Origin: DAOTYH01 sp034435015
GTDB lineage: Bacteria > Chloroflexota > Anaerolineae > Aggregatilineales > UBA3940
NCBI GenBank assembly: GCA_034435015.1
Contig: DAOTYH010000096.1
Coordinates: 1-39,773 of the forward strand
Direction of reading: 5' to 3'
Length of the DNA: 39,773 nucleotides
Shown here: one piece after another, positions 7,383 to 16,065 of the stretch
Layout of the letters: each line of letters begins with the position of its first letter
How positions within the stretch are numbered: the first letter of the stretch is position 1
Program-made: the position numbers and the translations under genes
Notes under the pieces: generated by a model
Database searches by the model: none
What the model was told of the DNA's origin: nothing
The model's input: only the letters and a program-made list of their open reading frames with translations

Positions 7383-8813
7383 ATGAGCCGAAGAGGCAGG
7401 CAGGTTAACGCTATCCTGCTGAGGCTGGCGGGGGCGGCGTTGGCAGTTCTTCTGTTACAGATCAGCCCGGTGCCGCACAACCTGATCGAGGCAGTGCAGG
7501 GAGGGCGGCGTGCCGCCGAGGCGGGCATCTATCCGCGTGCCGCTGAGCTGTTTCATCTGGCCGCTGAGTACCAGCCCTATGTCCCTGAGCATCTGTCAGC
7601 GGCGGCTGAGGCCGAATTGATGGCCGGGGAACTGGCCGCCGCGGAGTCTGATCTAACCCGGCTGGCGCTGTTACGTCCGTTACAGGCTGAGGAGATGGGC
7701 TGGCTGGGCGCGGTCTATGCCGCACAGGGACGCATAGATGAGGCTATCGCCGCCTGGGAGCAGGGGCGTGTGCAGGGGCCGGACGATACGCGCTCGCTCT
7801 ATGGGCTGGCCAGTGCCTATGTGGATCGTCACGAGTGGGATAAGGCCCGTCTGGTGCTGGAGGCGCTGGCGCAGTTTGCGCCTGCCGATCCAGAGGTGCT
7901 TTACCGGCTGGCCCTGCTGGAGGCGCTTGATCAGCCGGCGCAGGCCGCCCTGACACTGGCGGCTCTGCTGGTGCTTGAACCCCAGCGTGCGGAACAACTG
8001 GCCCCCTTACAGGCTCATCTGAACGAGCAGGCTGGCCAGCCGCCTGATCTGGCCTGTGCCCGGCTGGGGGTTGTCTATCTGGAGTTGGGGGAACTGCCGC
8101 TGGCTAATGAAGCATTGACCCGCGCAGTAGCCTATAACCCGGCTTACGGACAGGCGCTGGCTTATATGGCCTATGTCCGTGTCCGGCTTGGACAACCCGC
8201 GCTGGGAGCGGCCCAGCAGGCACGGGCACTTGCGCCGGATGATCCGGTGGTGTTGTACCTCGTTGGGCTGGTCTGGAAACAGTTGGACCGTCCCGCTGAG
8301 GCGCGTGCGGCCTTCATACGGGGGTTTCGGGTTGATCCGTCTAACCCGGCGCTGGCGGTTGAGATCGCCAGCACGTATCGGGCTGAACGGTCGCTGGAGT
8401 GGGCTGAGGCATGGTTTAGAGAAGCGGCCCGCCTTGCCCCAGCCGGGGATATGCGTTTCAAGCTGTTGCTGGCGCAGTTCTACGCGGATGAGGCCTACCG
8501 GCTTGAAGATCGGGGCCTGCCGCTGGCTCAATCGCTGGTCGCAGAAGCGCCTGACAGCGCTGAGGCACATGAAGTGCTCGGATGGGTTTACTTTCAGATG
8601 GGTGATTATCAGCGGGCCGCTGACGAGCTTGAACAGGCTTTGGAGCTTGACCCAATGCTGGCACGGGCCTGCCTGCATATGGGGATGCTGTTGGAGGCCG
8701 GCGGTCAGCCGGATGAGGCTGTCTGGTACTATATGCGCGCATCAGAAATTGAGCCGGATGGTCCATACGGCCTGCTGGCCCGGCGTGCGCTGGAAAGGAT
8801 ACAGGGAGGATGA
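7383..8813 (+). CDS. Membrane-anchored tetratricopeptide-repeat (TPR) protein
   Basis: 476 residues. A basic N-terminus (MSRRGRQ) and a hydrophobic stretch up to about residue 30 form a signal anchor. The rest is a long array of roughly a dozen TPR-type helical pairs, with repeated A-Y-x-x-x-G and W/A-x-x-x-L patterns and ending with a clear copy (YFQMGDYQRAADELEQALEL). Such arrays are protein-binding scaffolds, here probably outside the membrane. I start at ATG 7383 because the GTG at 7359 sits directly against the hairpin and adds only eight residues. The next gene overlaps by ATGA, so the two are coupled. No enzymatic motif is seen. Confidence 0.85.
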   Translation: MSRRGRQVNAILLRLAGAALAVLLLQISPVPHNLIEAVQGGRRAAEAGIYPRAAELFHLAAEYQPYVPEHLSAAAEAELMAGELAAAESDLTRLALLRPLQAEEMGWLGAVYAAQGRIDEAIAAWEQGRVQGPDDTRSLYGLASAYVDRHEWDKARLVLEALAQFAPADPEVLYRLALLEALDQPAQAALTLAALLVLEPQRAEQLAPLQAHLNEQAGQPPDLACARLGVVYLELGELPLANEALTRAVAYNPAYGQALAYMAYVRVRLGQPALGAAQQARALAPDDPVVLYLVGLVWKQLDRPAEARAAFIRGFRVDPSNPALAVEIASTYRAERSLEWAEAWFREAARLAPAGDMRFKLLLAQFYADEAYRLEDRGLPLAQSLVAEAPDSAEAHEVLGWVYFQMGDYQRAADELEQALELDPMLARACLHMGMLLEAGGQPDEAVWYYMRASEIEPDGPYGLLARRALERIQGG

Positions 8814-9265
8814 TAAGACAGCGACCCTCTGCCTCACCGCAGGAGCGGCGCAGGCGGTATATATGGGGGATTGTGCGCTCGGCGGCGTTTCTGGCGGCGT
8901 TGATCGGGGTTGGATTGCTGATCAGACGCCCTGCCCCCCTGCGGGTGCTGAGCGTCACGCCTGCCCGCGCTCTGGATGACCTCTATCAGGCCGTTGAGCC
9001 AACGGATGTATTCAGTCCGCAGGATGCCTTCTTTGTGTCGGTTGAATTACAGGGATACCGCCCCGACATGACCCTGACAGCCCGCTGGCGTTATGAGGGA
9101 GAGGTGATCACCGAAACAGAGCTGGAGACAGCCGACTCGGGGAGCGGCTATGCGGGCTTTGCACTGCGCCGCGAAGCTCTCCTGTGGCCGGCGGGCGAAT
9201 ACAGCGTCGAGATTGTGTATCAAGGAAGGGTGCTGGGCGAGGCAGCCTTCCGGGTTACGGAATGA
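8810..9265 (+). CDS. Hypothetical single-pass membrane protein coupled to the TPR gene
   Basis: 151 residues. After a strongly basic N-terminus (RRRRY) comes one hydrophobic segment (about residues 24-42, IVRSAAFLAALIGVGLL). The rest is a beta-rich domain of about 100 residues, probably extracytoplasmic. It shares its start with the stop of the TPR gene (ATGA, 8810-8813), with GGGAGG immediately before the ATG, so translation is likely coupled and the proteins may act together. Its last 11 bp overlap the 3' end of the convergent CBS-ACT gene. I do not recognise the family. Confidence 0.7.
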   Translation: MIRQRPSASPQERRRRYIWGIVRSAAFLAALIGVGLLIRRPAPLRVLSVTPARALDDLYQAVEPTDVFSPQDAFFVSVELQGYRPDMTLTARWRYEGEVITETELETADSGSGYAGFALRREALLWPAGEYSVEIVYQGRVLGEAAFRVTE

Positions 9266-9968
9266 ACAGCACCTGATCTTTGCCGGTATCCCGTTTGCCC
9301 AGCTCCAGCAGTTTGTCCTGAGCCGCAGGCCGTATCTCAAGGATTTCGATGTCAGCCAATCTCTCCAGCGCCGCCCGTAGCTGATCCGCGTCGGCCTCCC
9401 GTTCCTTGATGCTGATCAGGCGGTGATTGGGGTCTTCTCCCCAGAAGGTAGACAGCGTGACGATGTTCCCGCCAGCATCGCTGACGGCCTGCGCGATGGC
9501 GGCCAGAACGCCTTTCCGTTCGGGGACACGCAACAGGATGCGCAGGCCCGGCTCGCCGCCGCCGAGCACCTCCACGAACGTTTTGAAGATGTCCATCTCG
9601 GTGATGATGCCAACCAGTTGATCGCCGCGCATCACGGGCAGACAGCTCACATCACGGTCGAGCATGAAGCGGGCGGCCATTGCCAGACTGCATTCCTCAT
9701 CTACGGCATACACCGGCGATGACATGATGTGGCCCAGCGTCAGCCTGTCCAGCATCTGGTAGATGTCATAGACGCCCTGCGATGCAGTCGGGGCGGGTGT
9801 GGCAAGCAGCAGGTCCTCCTCCGTCACAATGCCCACCAGGCGGCCTTCCTCGTCCAGAATGGGCAGGCGGGTGATGCGGTGGCGCTTCATCAGTTCAACT
9901 GCCTCGCGGTGGGTTGTCTTGGGCGAGGCAGTGACTGGATTGGCCGTCATGCGTTGTTTGACCTTCAT
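9255..9968 (-). CDS. CBS-pair and ACT domain protein
   Basis: 237 residues. Two CBS motifs (residues 1-56 and 78-135) form a Bateman module that in the family binds adenine nucleotides. Residues 141-213 form an ACT domain (RVPERKGVLAAIAQAVSDAGGNI), the type that binds amino acids or similar small ligands. Similar CBS-ACT proteins are sometimes called AcuB-like, but no acetoin genes are near, so the function here is open. I start at ATG 9968 because GAGGAGG lies 9 nt before it, while the upstream TTG is itself inside that Shine-Dalgarno. It is the last gene of a minus-strand run that includes an adenosine-binding kinase and a HIT protein. Confidence 0.88.
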   Translation of the reverse strand: MKVKQRMTANPVTASPKTTHREAVELMKRHRITRLPILDEEGRLVGIVTEEDLLLATPAPTASQGVYDIYQMLDRLTLGHIMSSPVYAVDEECSLAMAARFMLDRDVSCLPVMRGDQLVGIITEMDIFKTFVEVLGGGEPGLRILLRVPERKGVLAAIAQAVSDAGGNIVTLSTFWGEDPNHRLISIKEREADADQLRAALERLADIEILEIRPAAQDKLLELGKRDTGKDQVLFIP

Positions 9969-10004
9969 GCCTTTTCTCCTCCTCAAAACAAGTGTTTGGG
10001 GTGC

Positions 10005-10349
10005 TTAACCCGGCGGCCAGACCATCCGACGACCCCCCAGCAGATGAAAGTGCAAATGAAAGACGCTCTGACCGGCGGGCCTGCCGGAGTTAACCACCAG
10101 ACGAAACCCATGGCTGATGCCTTCCTGTTCGGCAACAGCTCTGGCCGCCAGCATCAGGTCACCCATCAGCGGAGCATCTTCTGCGCTCAGATCGGCAATA
10201 CTGACGATATGCTTGCGCGGCACGAGCAGGATGTGTATAGGGGCCTGCGGGGCGATGTCCCGGAAGGCCATGATGGTTTCGGTCTGATAGACGATGTCGG
10301 CGGGTTTCCGGCCTGCGATGATCTGACAGAAGATACACTCATCGGCCAT
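10005..10349 (-). CDS. HIT family nucleotide-binding hydrolase (HinT-like)
   Basis: 114 residues. The histidine triad is complete: H98-x-H100-x-H102 in FHLHFHLLGG. The N-terminal C5xxC8 together with H39 suggest the zinc site found in many bacterial HIT proteins. Family enzymes hydrolyse adenosine phosphoramidates and acyl- or aminoacyl-adenylates. The start is ATG 10349, preceded by AAGGAG. The GTG six codons upstream overlaps that Shine-Dalgarno and is rejected. It follows the adenosine-specific kinase gene by 23 bp and precedes the CBS-ACT gene by 36 bp, suggesting a small adenine-nucleotide set. Confidence 0.93.
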   Translation of the reverse strand: MADECIFCQIIAGRKPADIVYQTETIMAFRDIAPQAPIHILLVPRKHIVSIADLSAEDAPLMGDLMLAARAVAEQEGISHGFRLVVNSGRPAGQSVFHLHFHLLGGRRMVWPPG

Positions 10350-10372
10350 GCGGACTGTCTCCTTCACAGCGG

Positions 10373-10858
10373 CTATTGCTTATAGCCGATCTTGCGGAGG
10401 AAGTCCTTACGCCACGCGATGTCCTCATCCCCTTCGATGCCCGCCGGCTTCGAACCGTCCACTACACCCAGAATACCGCGCCCTTGATCGGTCTCGGCGA
10501 CGATCACTTCGGTCGGGTTGGCGGTAGCGCAGAAGATGCGGCATACCTCCGGCACGGCCTTGACGGCGTTCAAGACGTTGATGGGGTAGAAGCCCTCACC
10601 CAAAAAGATGATGAAGCTGTGTCCTGCCCCGATGGCTAGAGCGTTCTTACGGGCCAGTTCGATCATAGTCTCATCTGTGCCTGACCAGCGCACCAGGCAT
10701 TTGCCGGAAGCTTCACAGAAGGCCACGCCAAACTTGATGCCCGGTACGGCGTTAACCAGTGCCTCGTGGATGTCCTCGACCGACTTGATGAAATGAGTCT
10801 GGCCTAGAATAAAGTTGATTGTTTCGGGTTTCTCGATAGTCACACTGAGCAGTTGCAT
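10373..10858 (-). CDS. Adenosine-specific kinase family protein (DUF355 / PAE2307-like)
   Basis: 161 residues, full length for this small family, best known from archaea and scattered bacteria. A Pyrobaculum member was shown to bind adenosine and related compounds. Family-like segments seen are ILGQTHFIKSVEDIHEAL near the N-terminus, GIKFGVAFCEASG, GAGHSFIIFL, the CRIFCATANP motif and GILGVVDG near the C-terminus. It is probably cytoplasmic and oligomeric. The ATG at 10858 has GGAGGGA 7 nt upstream. It lies between mtaB (36 bp upstream) and the HIT gene. The true reaction is poorly established in the family, so 'kinase' should be read with caution. Confidence 0.85.
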   Translation of the reverse strand: MQLLSVTIEKPETINFILGQTHFIKSVEDIHEALVNAVPGIKFGVAFCEASGKCLVRWSGTDETMIELARKNALAIGAGHSFIIFLGEGFYPINVLNAVKAVPEVCRIFCATANPTEVIVAETDQGRGILGVVDGSKPAGIEGDEDIAWRKDFLRKIGYKQ

Positions 10859-10894
10859 GGTACATCCCTCCCCTGTTTGAAAGCGGGCTGTTTG

Positions 10895-12193
10895 CTAGCA
10901 GGCTATAGCCAGCAGACCTTCGTTAGTCAGGCCGATCAACCGTGCCGATGTAATGGTATTACCGAGCATCTGCGGTGTCGTTGTGACAACGCGCAGATAG
11001 TTACCCGTCAGGCCTGACCACAGCAGGCCGTCTGAAGCGGCCCTGTGCGCTGACTCCCACAACACCTCGACCGTGCGTCCGATGTGGCGGTTCTGGAAAT
11101 CCTGCCACAACCGGCTGGAAAGGGCGGTCAGTTGCGCGGCACGTTCCTTCTTGACGGCGTCGGGAACATGGCCGGGCATCCGGGCGGCGGCAGTGCCGGG
11201 CCGTGCTGAATACGGGAAGACGTGCAGACGCGCAAAGCCGACTGACTCGACAAAACGCAGGCTCTCCTCAAACTCCGCTTCTGTTTCGCCGGGGAAGCCG
11301 GCGATCAAGTCGGTAGTCAGGGCAAGGTCGGGGATGCGTGCTTGTGCCGCTTCGACCAGCGCGGCGAAAGAGGCCTGTGTGGTACGGCGGGCCATACGGC
11401 GCAGGGTTGCATCACAACCAGATTGGAGCGGCAGGTGCAGGTGCGGACATAACCGACGGTCGGTCCACAGGTCAAAGAAGGCGGGTTGTAAGTCCCATGG
11501 CTCAAGCGACGAGAGACGCAGGCGGGGCAGTGCCGTGCGGGTCAGCAGTGCCTCGATGAGGCGGCGCAGGCCGTCGGGCTGGCCGTGATCATGACCATAC
11601 GAGCCAAGATGGACGCCGGTCAGCACAGCCTCTTGATACCCCATGTCGAGCAACAGTTGAACTTCCTCGACGATCTCCTCCAGAGGGCGGCTGTGGGCTG
11701 GGCCGCGTGCCAGCGTGGTCACGCAGAAGGTGCAATGGTTATTGCAACCATCCTGTACTTTTACGAAGGCCCGTGTGCGCCCCAGCGTCCCCGGCGGGAG
11801 CGGATCACGGTAGAGCGGCTCCTGCTCGTAGAGCGGCCTTTCGGTCTGCGGGGCGATCAACGCAGGCAGGCGGTCTTTGTCGGTGTTGCCAACCACTTGA
11901 CTCACGCCCGGCAGACGGGCTACTTCGTCCGGCCAGAGCTGGGCGTAACAACCAGTGACGACAATACACGCCGATGGGCCGGCGCGGTTAGCCTGCCGGA
12001 TCATCTGACGGCTCTTACGGGTGGCTTCGTTGGTCACGGCACAGGTATTGACAACCACCACGTCCGCCTCAGAGGGGTCACGCACCAGCTTATCCCCCTG
12101 AGCGGCAAATTGGCGGCCCAGCCGCTCGATCTCGGCCTCATTCAAGCGGCAGCCAACAAAGCCCAGATAGATACGCCGTCCCTCTGCCCTCAC
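10895..12193 (-). CDS. mtaB: tRNA t6A37 methylthiotransferase MtaB (radical SAM)
   Basis: 432 residues. The MiaB/MtaB domain order is clear. The N-terminal UPF0004 domain has three cluster cysteines (C15 in VGCRLNEAE, C51 in NTCAVTN, C82 in TGCYAQ). The radical-SAM core has CxxxCxxC at C150, C154 and C157 (DGCNNHCTFC), and a C-terminal TRAM-like segment follows. The VGCRLN and TCAVTN motifs point to the MtaB branch, which makes ms2t6A at tRNA position 37, rather than MiaB or RimO. The start is GTG at 12193, overlapping the TGA of the preceding gene (GTGA), so translation is coupled. Confidence 0.92.
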   Translation of the reverse strand: MRAEGRRIYLGFVGCRLNEAEIERLGRQFAAQGDKLVRDPSEADVVVVNTCAVTNEATRKSRQMIRQANRAGPSACIVVTGCYAQLWPDEVARLPGVSQVVGNTDKDRLPALIAPQTERPLYEQEPLYRDPLPPGTLGRTRAFVKVQDGCNNHCTFCVTTLARGPAHSRPLEEIVEEVQLLLDMGYQEAVLTGVHLGSYGHDHGQPDGLRRLIEALLTRTALPRLRLSSLEPWDLQPAFFDLWTDRRLCPHLHLPLQSGCDATLRRMARRTTQASFAALVEAAQARIPDLALTTDLIAGFPGETEAEFEESLRFVESVGFARLHVFPYSARPGTAAARMPGHVPDAVKKERAAQLTALSSRLWQDFQNRHIGRTVEVLWESAHRAASDGLLWSGLTGNYLRVVTTTPQMLGNTITSARLIGLTNEGLLAIAC

Positions 12194-13062
12194 GGTTGCA
12201 GTCCCTCCAGTGCCTCTGGCGGAGGCGCGACCTCGATCAGCAGGTTGTCAAAGCCGATGCTGGTGAAAGCAGGGGTAGTCTGCTCACCGTCGTAGCCGGT
12301 GTAGCCCTGTGCCCCCAACCCGATCTTGCCCTGTGGAAGGTCAGCGTTTTGCCATTGCATCACAACCTGCCCGCCCAAGCAGGTCGGCTCAGCGGCAGTG
12401 GGGTCCCAGATGGGCTGGGAAGCGGGGTCAGTGGTAATGCACAGCGGGAGCGGCGTCCCGTTAACCCAAAAGCGGAACGTGCCGCCGCTGGCCCATACAG
12501 CCAGCCGGTTGACCGAGTCGCCGGTCAGGATGGCCGGTGAAGCTCCCCAGTCACTGATGATCGTCGAGACGCCGTTACGTACCGCGCTCAGACGGTAATA
12601 CCCGTCACTGGATACGTCAAAGCGGTTGTAGTTTTGAGTATCAGTCAGGCGAAAGACCACGATCATGGCGTTGTTATCGGGGCCGTCCAGCTTGGTTGCT
12701 TCAACGTGCAGTAGGAAGTCTCCGAAGGTGTAATTCAGGCCTGACCATGCACCGGTGTCCTGCATGGCGTTGACGCCGACTATCAGCCGTCCGTCGGTGA
12801 TCCGAGCCGAGATACGCCCATCGTCGAACAGCTCCCAATCTGGGGAGGCAGGGTCATCGAAGCCGGTCTGGTAGAGGCCTGTGAGACCAGCCTCTGCTGT
12901 TGGGGGCGGCGGGGGGAGGGTAGCAGGCCGGTTGGAGGCGGCTTCCCGCGCCCGCCATGACAGGACGAGCGCAACGATTGTTGCAACAGCCAATCCAATG
13001 ACGATCAGCGGGATCAGCCACCAGCGAAAGCGGCGGCGGGGCTTGCGGGTCTTCTCTGACAT
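12190..13062 (-). CDS. Membrane-anchored protein with LamG/DUF1080-like domain
   Basis: 290 residues. The N-terminus is basic (KTRKPRRRFR) followed by one membrane helix (about residues 16-36) and a Pro-rich spacer (PPPPP). The rest resembles a concanavalin-like (LamG, DUF1080) beta-sandwich, with DWELFDDGRISARI, NNAMIVVFRLTD, NYNRFDVSSDGYYRL and GKIGLGAQGY segments. Such domains bind or hydrolyse sugars, but I see no catalytic pair to support hydrolysis. It is probably outside the cell. I start at ATG 13062 with AGGAG 10 nt upstream, nine codons inside the longest frame. It overlaps mtaB by GTGA and leads the minus-strand run. Confidence 0.75.
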   Translation of the reverse strand: MSEKTRKPRRRFRWWLIPLIVIGLAVATIVALVLSWRAREAASNRPATLPPPPPTAEAGLTGLYQTGFDDPASPDWELFDDGRISARITDGRLIVGVNAMQDTGAWSGLNYTFGDFLLHVEATKLDGPDNNAMIVVFRLTDTQNYNRFDVSSDGYYRLSAVRNGVSTIISDWGASPAILTGDSVNRLAVWASGGTFRFWVNGTPLPLCITTDPASQPIWDPTAAEPTCLGGQVVMQWQNADLPQGKIGLGAQGYTGYDGEQTTPAFTSIGFDNLLIEVAPPPEALEGLQP

Positions 13063-13116
13063 GATTGCTCTCTCCTCACTGGAGGGCATGGCATGGCATG
13101 CCTTTGCCCGCTGGAG

Positions 13117-13145
13117 ATTCTAACATGGGCCTGAGCCAAGACCAA
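13117..13145 (-). promoter_or_regulatory. Promoter for the 13062-9255 minus-strand gene run
   Basis: TTGGTC (13140-13145) and TAGAAT (13117-13122) are 17 bp apart on the minus strand, with a TG one base before the -10 (extended -10). The leader to ATG 13062 is about 50 nt and contains tandem GGCAT units. Confidence 0.5.
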
Positions 13146-13193
13146 ACCAGACGCTCTGCCTGTGTCTGCGCTTGCCGCGGCGAGGTTCTGCGT

Positions 13194-13221
13194 TTTACTT
13201 TAACCTGTGTATCGTTATACT
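13194..13221 (+). promoter_or_regulatory. Promoter for the YqeY-like/pgpH group
   Basis: TTTACT (13194-13199) is separated by 16 bp from TATACT (13216-13221) on the plus strand, about 44 bp before the ATG of the first gene. It lies back to back with the promoter of the minus-strand run. Confidence 0.45.
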
Positions 13222-13264
13222 ACTAATCATAGACTGAAATACCTGAGCGGGAGAGAAGAGGATC

Positions 13265-13840
13265 ATGAGTCTGAAAGATAGACTATCCGCCGATCTGAAA
13301 GAGGCGATGAAGAGCGGTGATGCTGTGCGCAAAACGACCATCCGGAATGTGATGGCGGCCCTCAAAGAGGCTGAACAGCGCAAGCGGGAGGAGCTGGTAA
13401 AGCAGGCGCTGAAGAAACATGGCGTAGTGCGTCCCGCCGAGTCAGATGAGGCCGCGATGGCCGCCTATCAGCAGGCCGTGGAGAAGGCCATAGCGGCTGA
13501 AGAAGTTGACTCGAAGAGCGCCCTTGATGAGGGTGAAGAGCTGGCGGCAGTCCAGAGGCTGATCAAGCAGAGGCAGGATTCGATTGCAGAGGCCGGCAAG
13601 GCAGGGCGGCAGGATGTCGCCGCCAGCGAGCAGGCTGAACTGGAGCTGTTGCAGGCCTACCTGCCTGCCCAGATGTCACGTGAGGAGATCGAGGCTGAGG
13701 CGCGTGCCGTGATCGCTCAAGTGGGGGCAAGCGGCCCGCGTGACATGGGGAAGGTGATGGGGCCGTTGATGAGCCGCCTGCAGGGCCGTGCTGACGGGAA
13801 GGTGATCAGCGATGTAGTACGCGCCTTGTTGTCAGGATAG
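13265..13840 (+). CDS. GatB/YqeY domain-containing protein
   Basis: 191 residues of the YqeY family, which shares the tRNA-binding tail domain of GatB, the amidotransferase subunit. The family start (MSLKDRLSADLKEAMKSGDAVRKTTIRNVMAALKEAE) and end (DMGKVMGPLMSRLQGRADGK) are standard. The usual length is about 150; here roughly 40 extra residues sit after residue 45 (around KKHGVVRPAESDEAA to DEGEEL). The ATG at 13265 has AGAGG before it. The role of YqeY is not firmly known; binding of tRNA or aminoacyl-tRNA is inferred from the GatB domain. pgpH follows after 29 bp. Confidence 0.9.
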   Translation: MSLKDRLSADLKEAMKSGDAVRKTTIRNVMAALKEAEQRKREELVKQALKKHGVVRPAESDEAAMAAYQQAVEKAIAAEEVDSKSALDEGEELAAVQRLIKQRQDSIAEAGKAGRQDVAASEQAELELLQAYLPAQMSREEIEAEARAVIAQVGASGPRDMGKVMGPLMSRLQGRADGKVISDVVRALLSG

Positions 13841-13869
13841 ACAGCCTGAACAGAACGGGCCGGATAAGA

Positions 13870-16011
13870 ATGAGCCAGCAGAAGCCTGACGAATCTACCG
13901 AACAGAAACAACCACCCCGCCGCTTGTGGCGTGTTGTGCCGCTCCTGTTAGTCGGGGCGCTGTTTGTGGTTGGGACAAGTTTGATTCTGCTGTTACCGAC
14001 GCTGTCAGGCCGTCAGCCCTACAACCTTCGGGTGGGAGATATTGCGCCGGAAGATATTCATGCCCCCCGCGAGATCAGTTATGTCAGCCAGATAGAAACT
14101 CAGGCCGCACGTGACGCGGCGGCTGTCCGCGTGGCGGATATTTATGATCCGCCTGATGCCCGCATTACCCGTCAGCAGGTGTTGCGGGCACGCCAGATCA
14201 TGGACTTTATCCGTGATGTGCGGGCTGACACGTTTGCCGGCCCGGACTTAAAACTCAACTATCTAGATCAGATCATACTCCTTGATCTGTCACCGGAGGT
14301 TGGCACTGCCCTTCTCTCATTGAGCGATGAACAATACAACCGGCTGGAGGAGGAGCTTGTCAGTCTGGTGGCGAAGGCGATGAGCGGCACGGTCAGGGAA
14401 GGGCAGGTAGCCGATGTAACCAGCCGCCTTGAGTTGCAGGTGAGCACAGACCTGCCCGAGCCGCTGATCCCGCTGGCGGTGGCGATAGCACGCGAGCTGG
14501 TCGTTCCCAACAGCACCCTGAACGTGGCCGCTACAGAGGCGGCCCGTCAGCAGGCCGCGGCGGCTGTGCCGGAGATTCGACAGACCTTCCAGCCGGGTGA
14601 GATCATCATCCGCGCCGGCGAACAGGTGGATGAGCTTGATCTGGAGGCTCTAGTTGCGCTGGGGCTGGCGTCCAGAAGGCTGTCGTGGCAGGAGGTAGCC
14701 AGCTCAGGGCTGGCCGGCCTGCTGGGGGCTATCGTGCTGGCCCTCTATCTTCGTTCTCTGCAAGCGCAATGGCTGGACAAGCCCAATCAGGTTTTGATCC
14801 TGACCATCCTGTTTCTGCTTTTCCTGCTGGGGGCAGAGGCCATGATCCCGGCCCAGCCTGTGCTGGCATACCTGTTCCCGATGGCGGCGCTGTCGCTGGC
14901 GTTGACGGCACTAGTTGGCGTTGAATTTTCCGCGCTGGCAACAATTGTGCTGGCGGCCATGATCGGCCTGCTGAGCGGCGGGTTGTTTCAGGTGGTGGTT
15001 TACATGGCACTCAGCGGCCTGCTGGCGGCTGGAAGCCTGCCGCGCGGGGCACGCCTGAACGAATTTTTCCGGGCCGGCCTGTTTGCGGCCATCGGAGGGG
15101 CGGCTGTTCAGTTGATCTTCTGGTCATCCAATCAGCTTGACTCGTTCAGACTGCTGATGCTGTTGACCATCTCTATCCTGAATGGCCTGCTCTCTGCCGG
15201 GGTGGCGCTTGTCATCCTGTTTGTGGTGGGTAACCTGACCGACATGACTACCAGCCTGCAACTGCTGGACTTGATGCGGCCCGATCATCCCCTGCAACGC
15301 AAGCTTCAGCAGGAGGCTATTGGGACTTACCATCATACGCTGTCAGTGGCCAATCTGGTTGAGGCGGCGGCGGAGGCCATTGGCGCTGATCCCCTGCTGG
15401 CACGGGTAGGGACGCTCTACCATGATATTGGCAAGAGCGTCAACCCCGGCTTCTTTGTAGAGAATCGGACAGAAGGCGGCCACGATCCGCACGAGGGGCT
15501 TAGCCCGTTGACCAGCGCACGGATCATCAAGGCTCATGTCAACGACGGGCTGGAGCTGGCCCGCAAATATCGCCTGCCCCCCAATGTGACTGCCTTCATC
15601 GCTGAGCATCATGGCACACTCCCGATCCTGTTCTTCCTGAGTCAGGCACGTGGGGAGGCGGCGGCGGCAGGCACAACGCTTGACGAGCGCGAGTTTTACT
15701 ATGAAGGCCCTACACCGCGCCGCCGTGAGACAGCTATCCTGATGCTGGCCGACGGATGTGAGAGCGCGGCCCGTTCGAAGCGCCCGACGAACGGCAACGA
15801 CATCGAAGAGATTGTCGAACGTATCTTCAAGCAGCGTATGGACACCCATCAGCTCGACGATTCGGGGTTGACACTGACCGATCTCAAAGTCATCAAGGAA
15901 ACATTTATCCACACCCTTAAGGGGATGTACCATCCGAGGGTGACTTACCCCAGCGAACAACCGCCTGTGCAGAAGGCAGGTGAGCTTGAAGAGAAGGTTC
16001 AGGAGGGGTGA
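13870..16011 (+). CDS. pgpH: PgpH-type 7TM HD-domain phosphohydrolase (cyclic-di-AMP phosphodiesterase family)
   Basis: 713 residues. The order is one N-terminal membrane helix (about 19-45), an extracytoplasmic 7TMR-HDED domain to about 265, about seven membrane helices (270-470), and a cytoplasmic HD domain. HD metal ligands are visible: H488-H489 (TYHHTLSV), H518-D519 (YHDIGK), H580-H581 (AEHHG) and D628. Family members such as Listeria PgpH hydrolyse c-di-AMP to pApA, with the outer domain as a sensor. It lies directly before ybeY and dgkA, an order also seen in Firmicutes. The ATG at 13870 has only a weak GGATAAG upstream. The substrate is inferred from the family. Confidence 0.93.
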   Translation: MSQQKPDESTEQKQPPRRLWRVVPLLLVGALFVVGTSLILLLPTLSGRQPYNLRVGDIAPEDIHAPREISYVSQIETQAARDAAAVRVADIYDPPDARITRQQVLRARQIMDFIRDVRADTFAGPDLKLNYLDQIILLDLSPEVGTALLSLSDEQYNRLEEELVSLVAKAMSGTVREGQVADVTSRLELQVSTDLPEPLIPLAVAIARELVVPNSTLNVAATEAARQQAAAAVPEIRQTFQPGEIIIRAGEQVDELDLEALVALGLASRRLSWQEVASSGLAGLLGAIVLALYLRSLQAQWLDKPNQVLILTILFLLFLLGAEAMIPAQPVLAYLFPMAALSLALTALVGVEFSALATIVLAAMIGLLSGGLFQVVVYMALSGLLAAGSLPRGARLNEFFRAGLFAAIGGAAVQLIFWSSNQLDSFRLLMLLTISILNGLLSAGVALVILFVVGNLTDMTTSLQLLDLMRPDHPLQRKLQQEAIGTYHHTLSVANLVEAAAEAIGADPLLARVGTLYHDIGKSVNPGFFVENRTEGGHDPHEGLSPLTSARIIKAHVNDGLELARKYRLPPNVTAFIAEHHGTLPILFFLSQARGEAAAAGTTLDEREFYYEGPTPRRRETAILMLADGCESAARSKRPTNGNDIEEIVERIFKQRMDTHQLDDSGLTLTDLKVIKETFIHTLKGMYHPRVTYPSEQPPVQKAGELEEKVQEG

Positions 16012-16065
16012 GCCTGTGCCGGATGAGGGGATAGGGAAATCCTGGGGTCTCAGCGAGGGCATGAG

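Noticed and set aside
8173..8979. 268-codon plus-strand ORF overlapping the TPR gene
   Set aside because: Trp/Arg/Cys-rich shadow frame of the TPR gene and its partner, with no ribosome-binding site and no family pattern.
13085..13102. GGCAT tandem repeats
   Set aside because: Only about three short units in a leader; too small to call a functional repeat or CRISPR.
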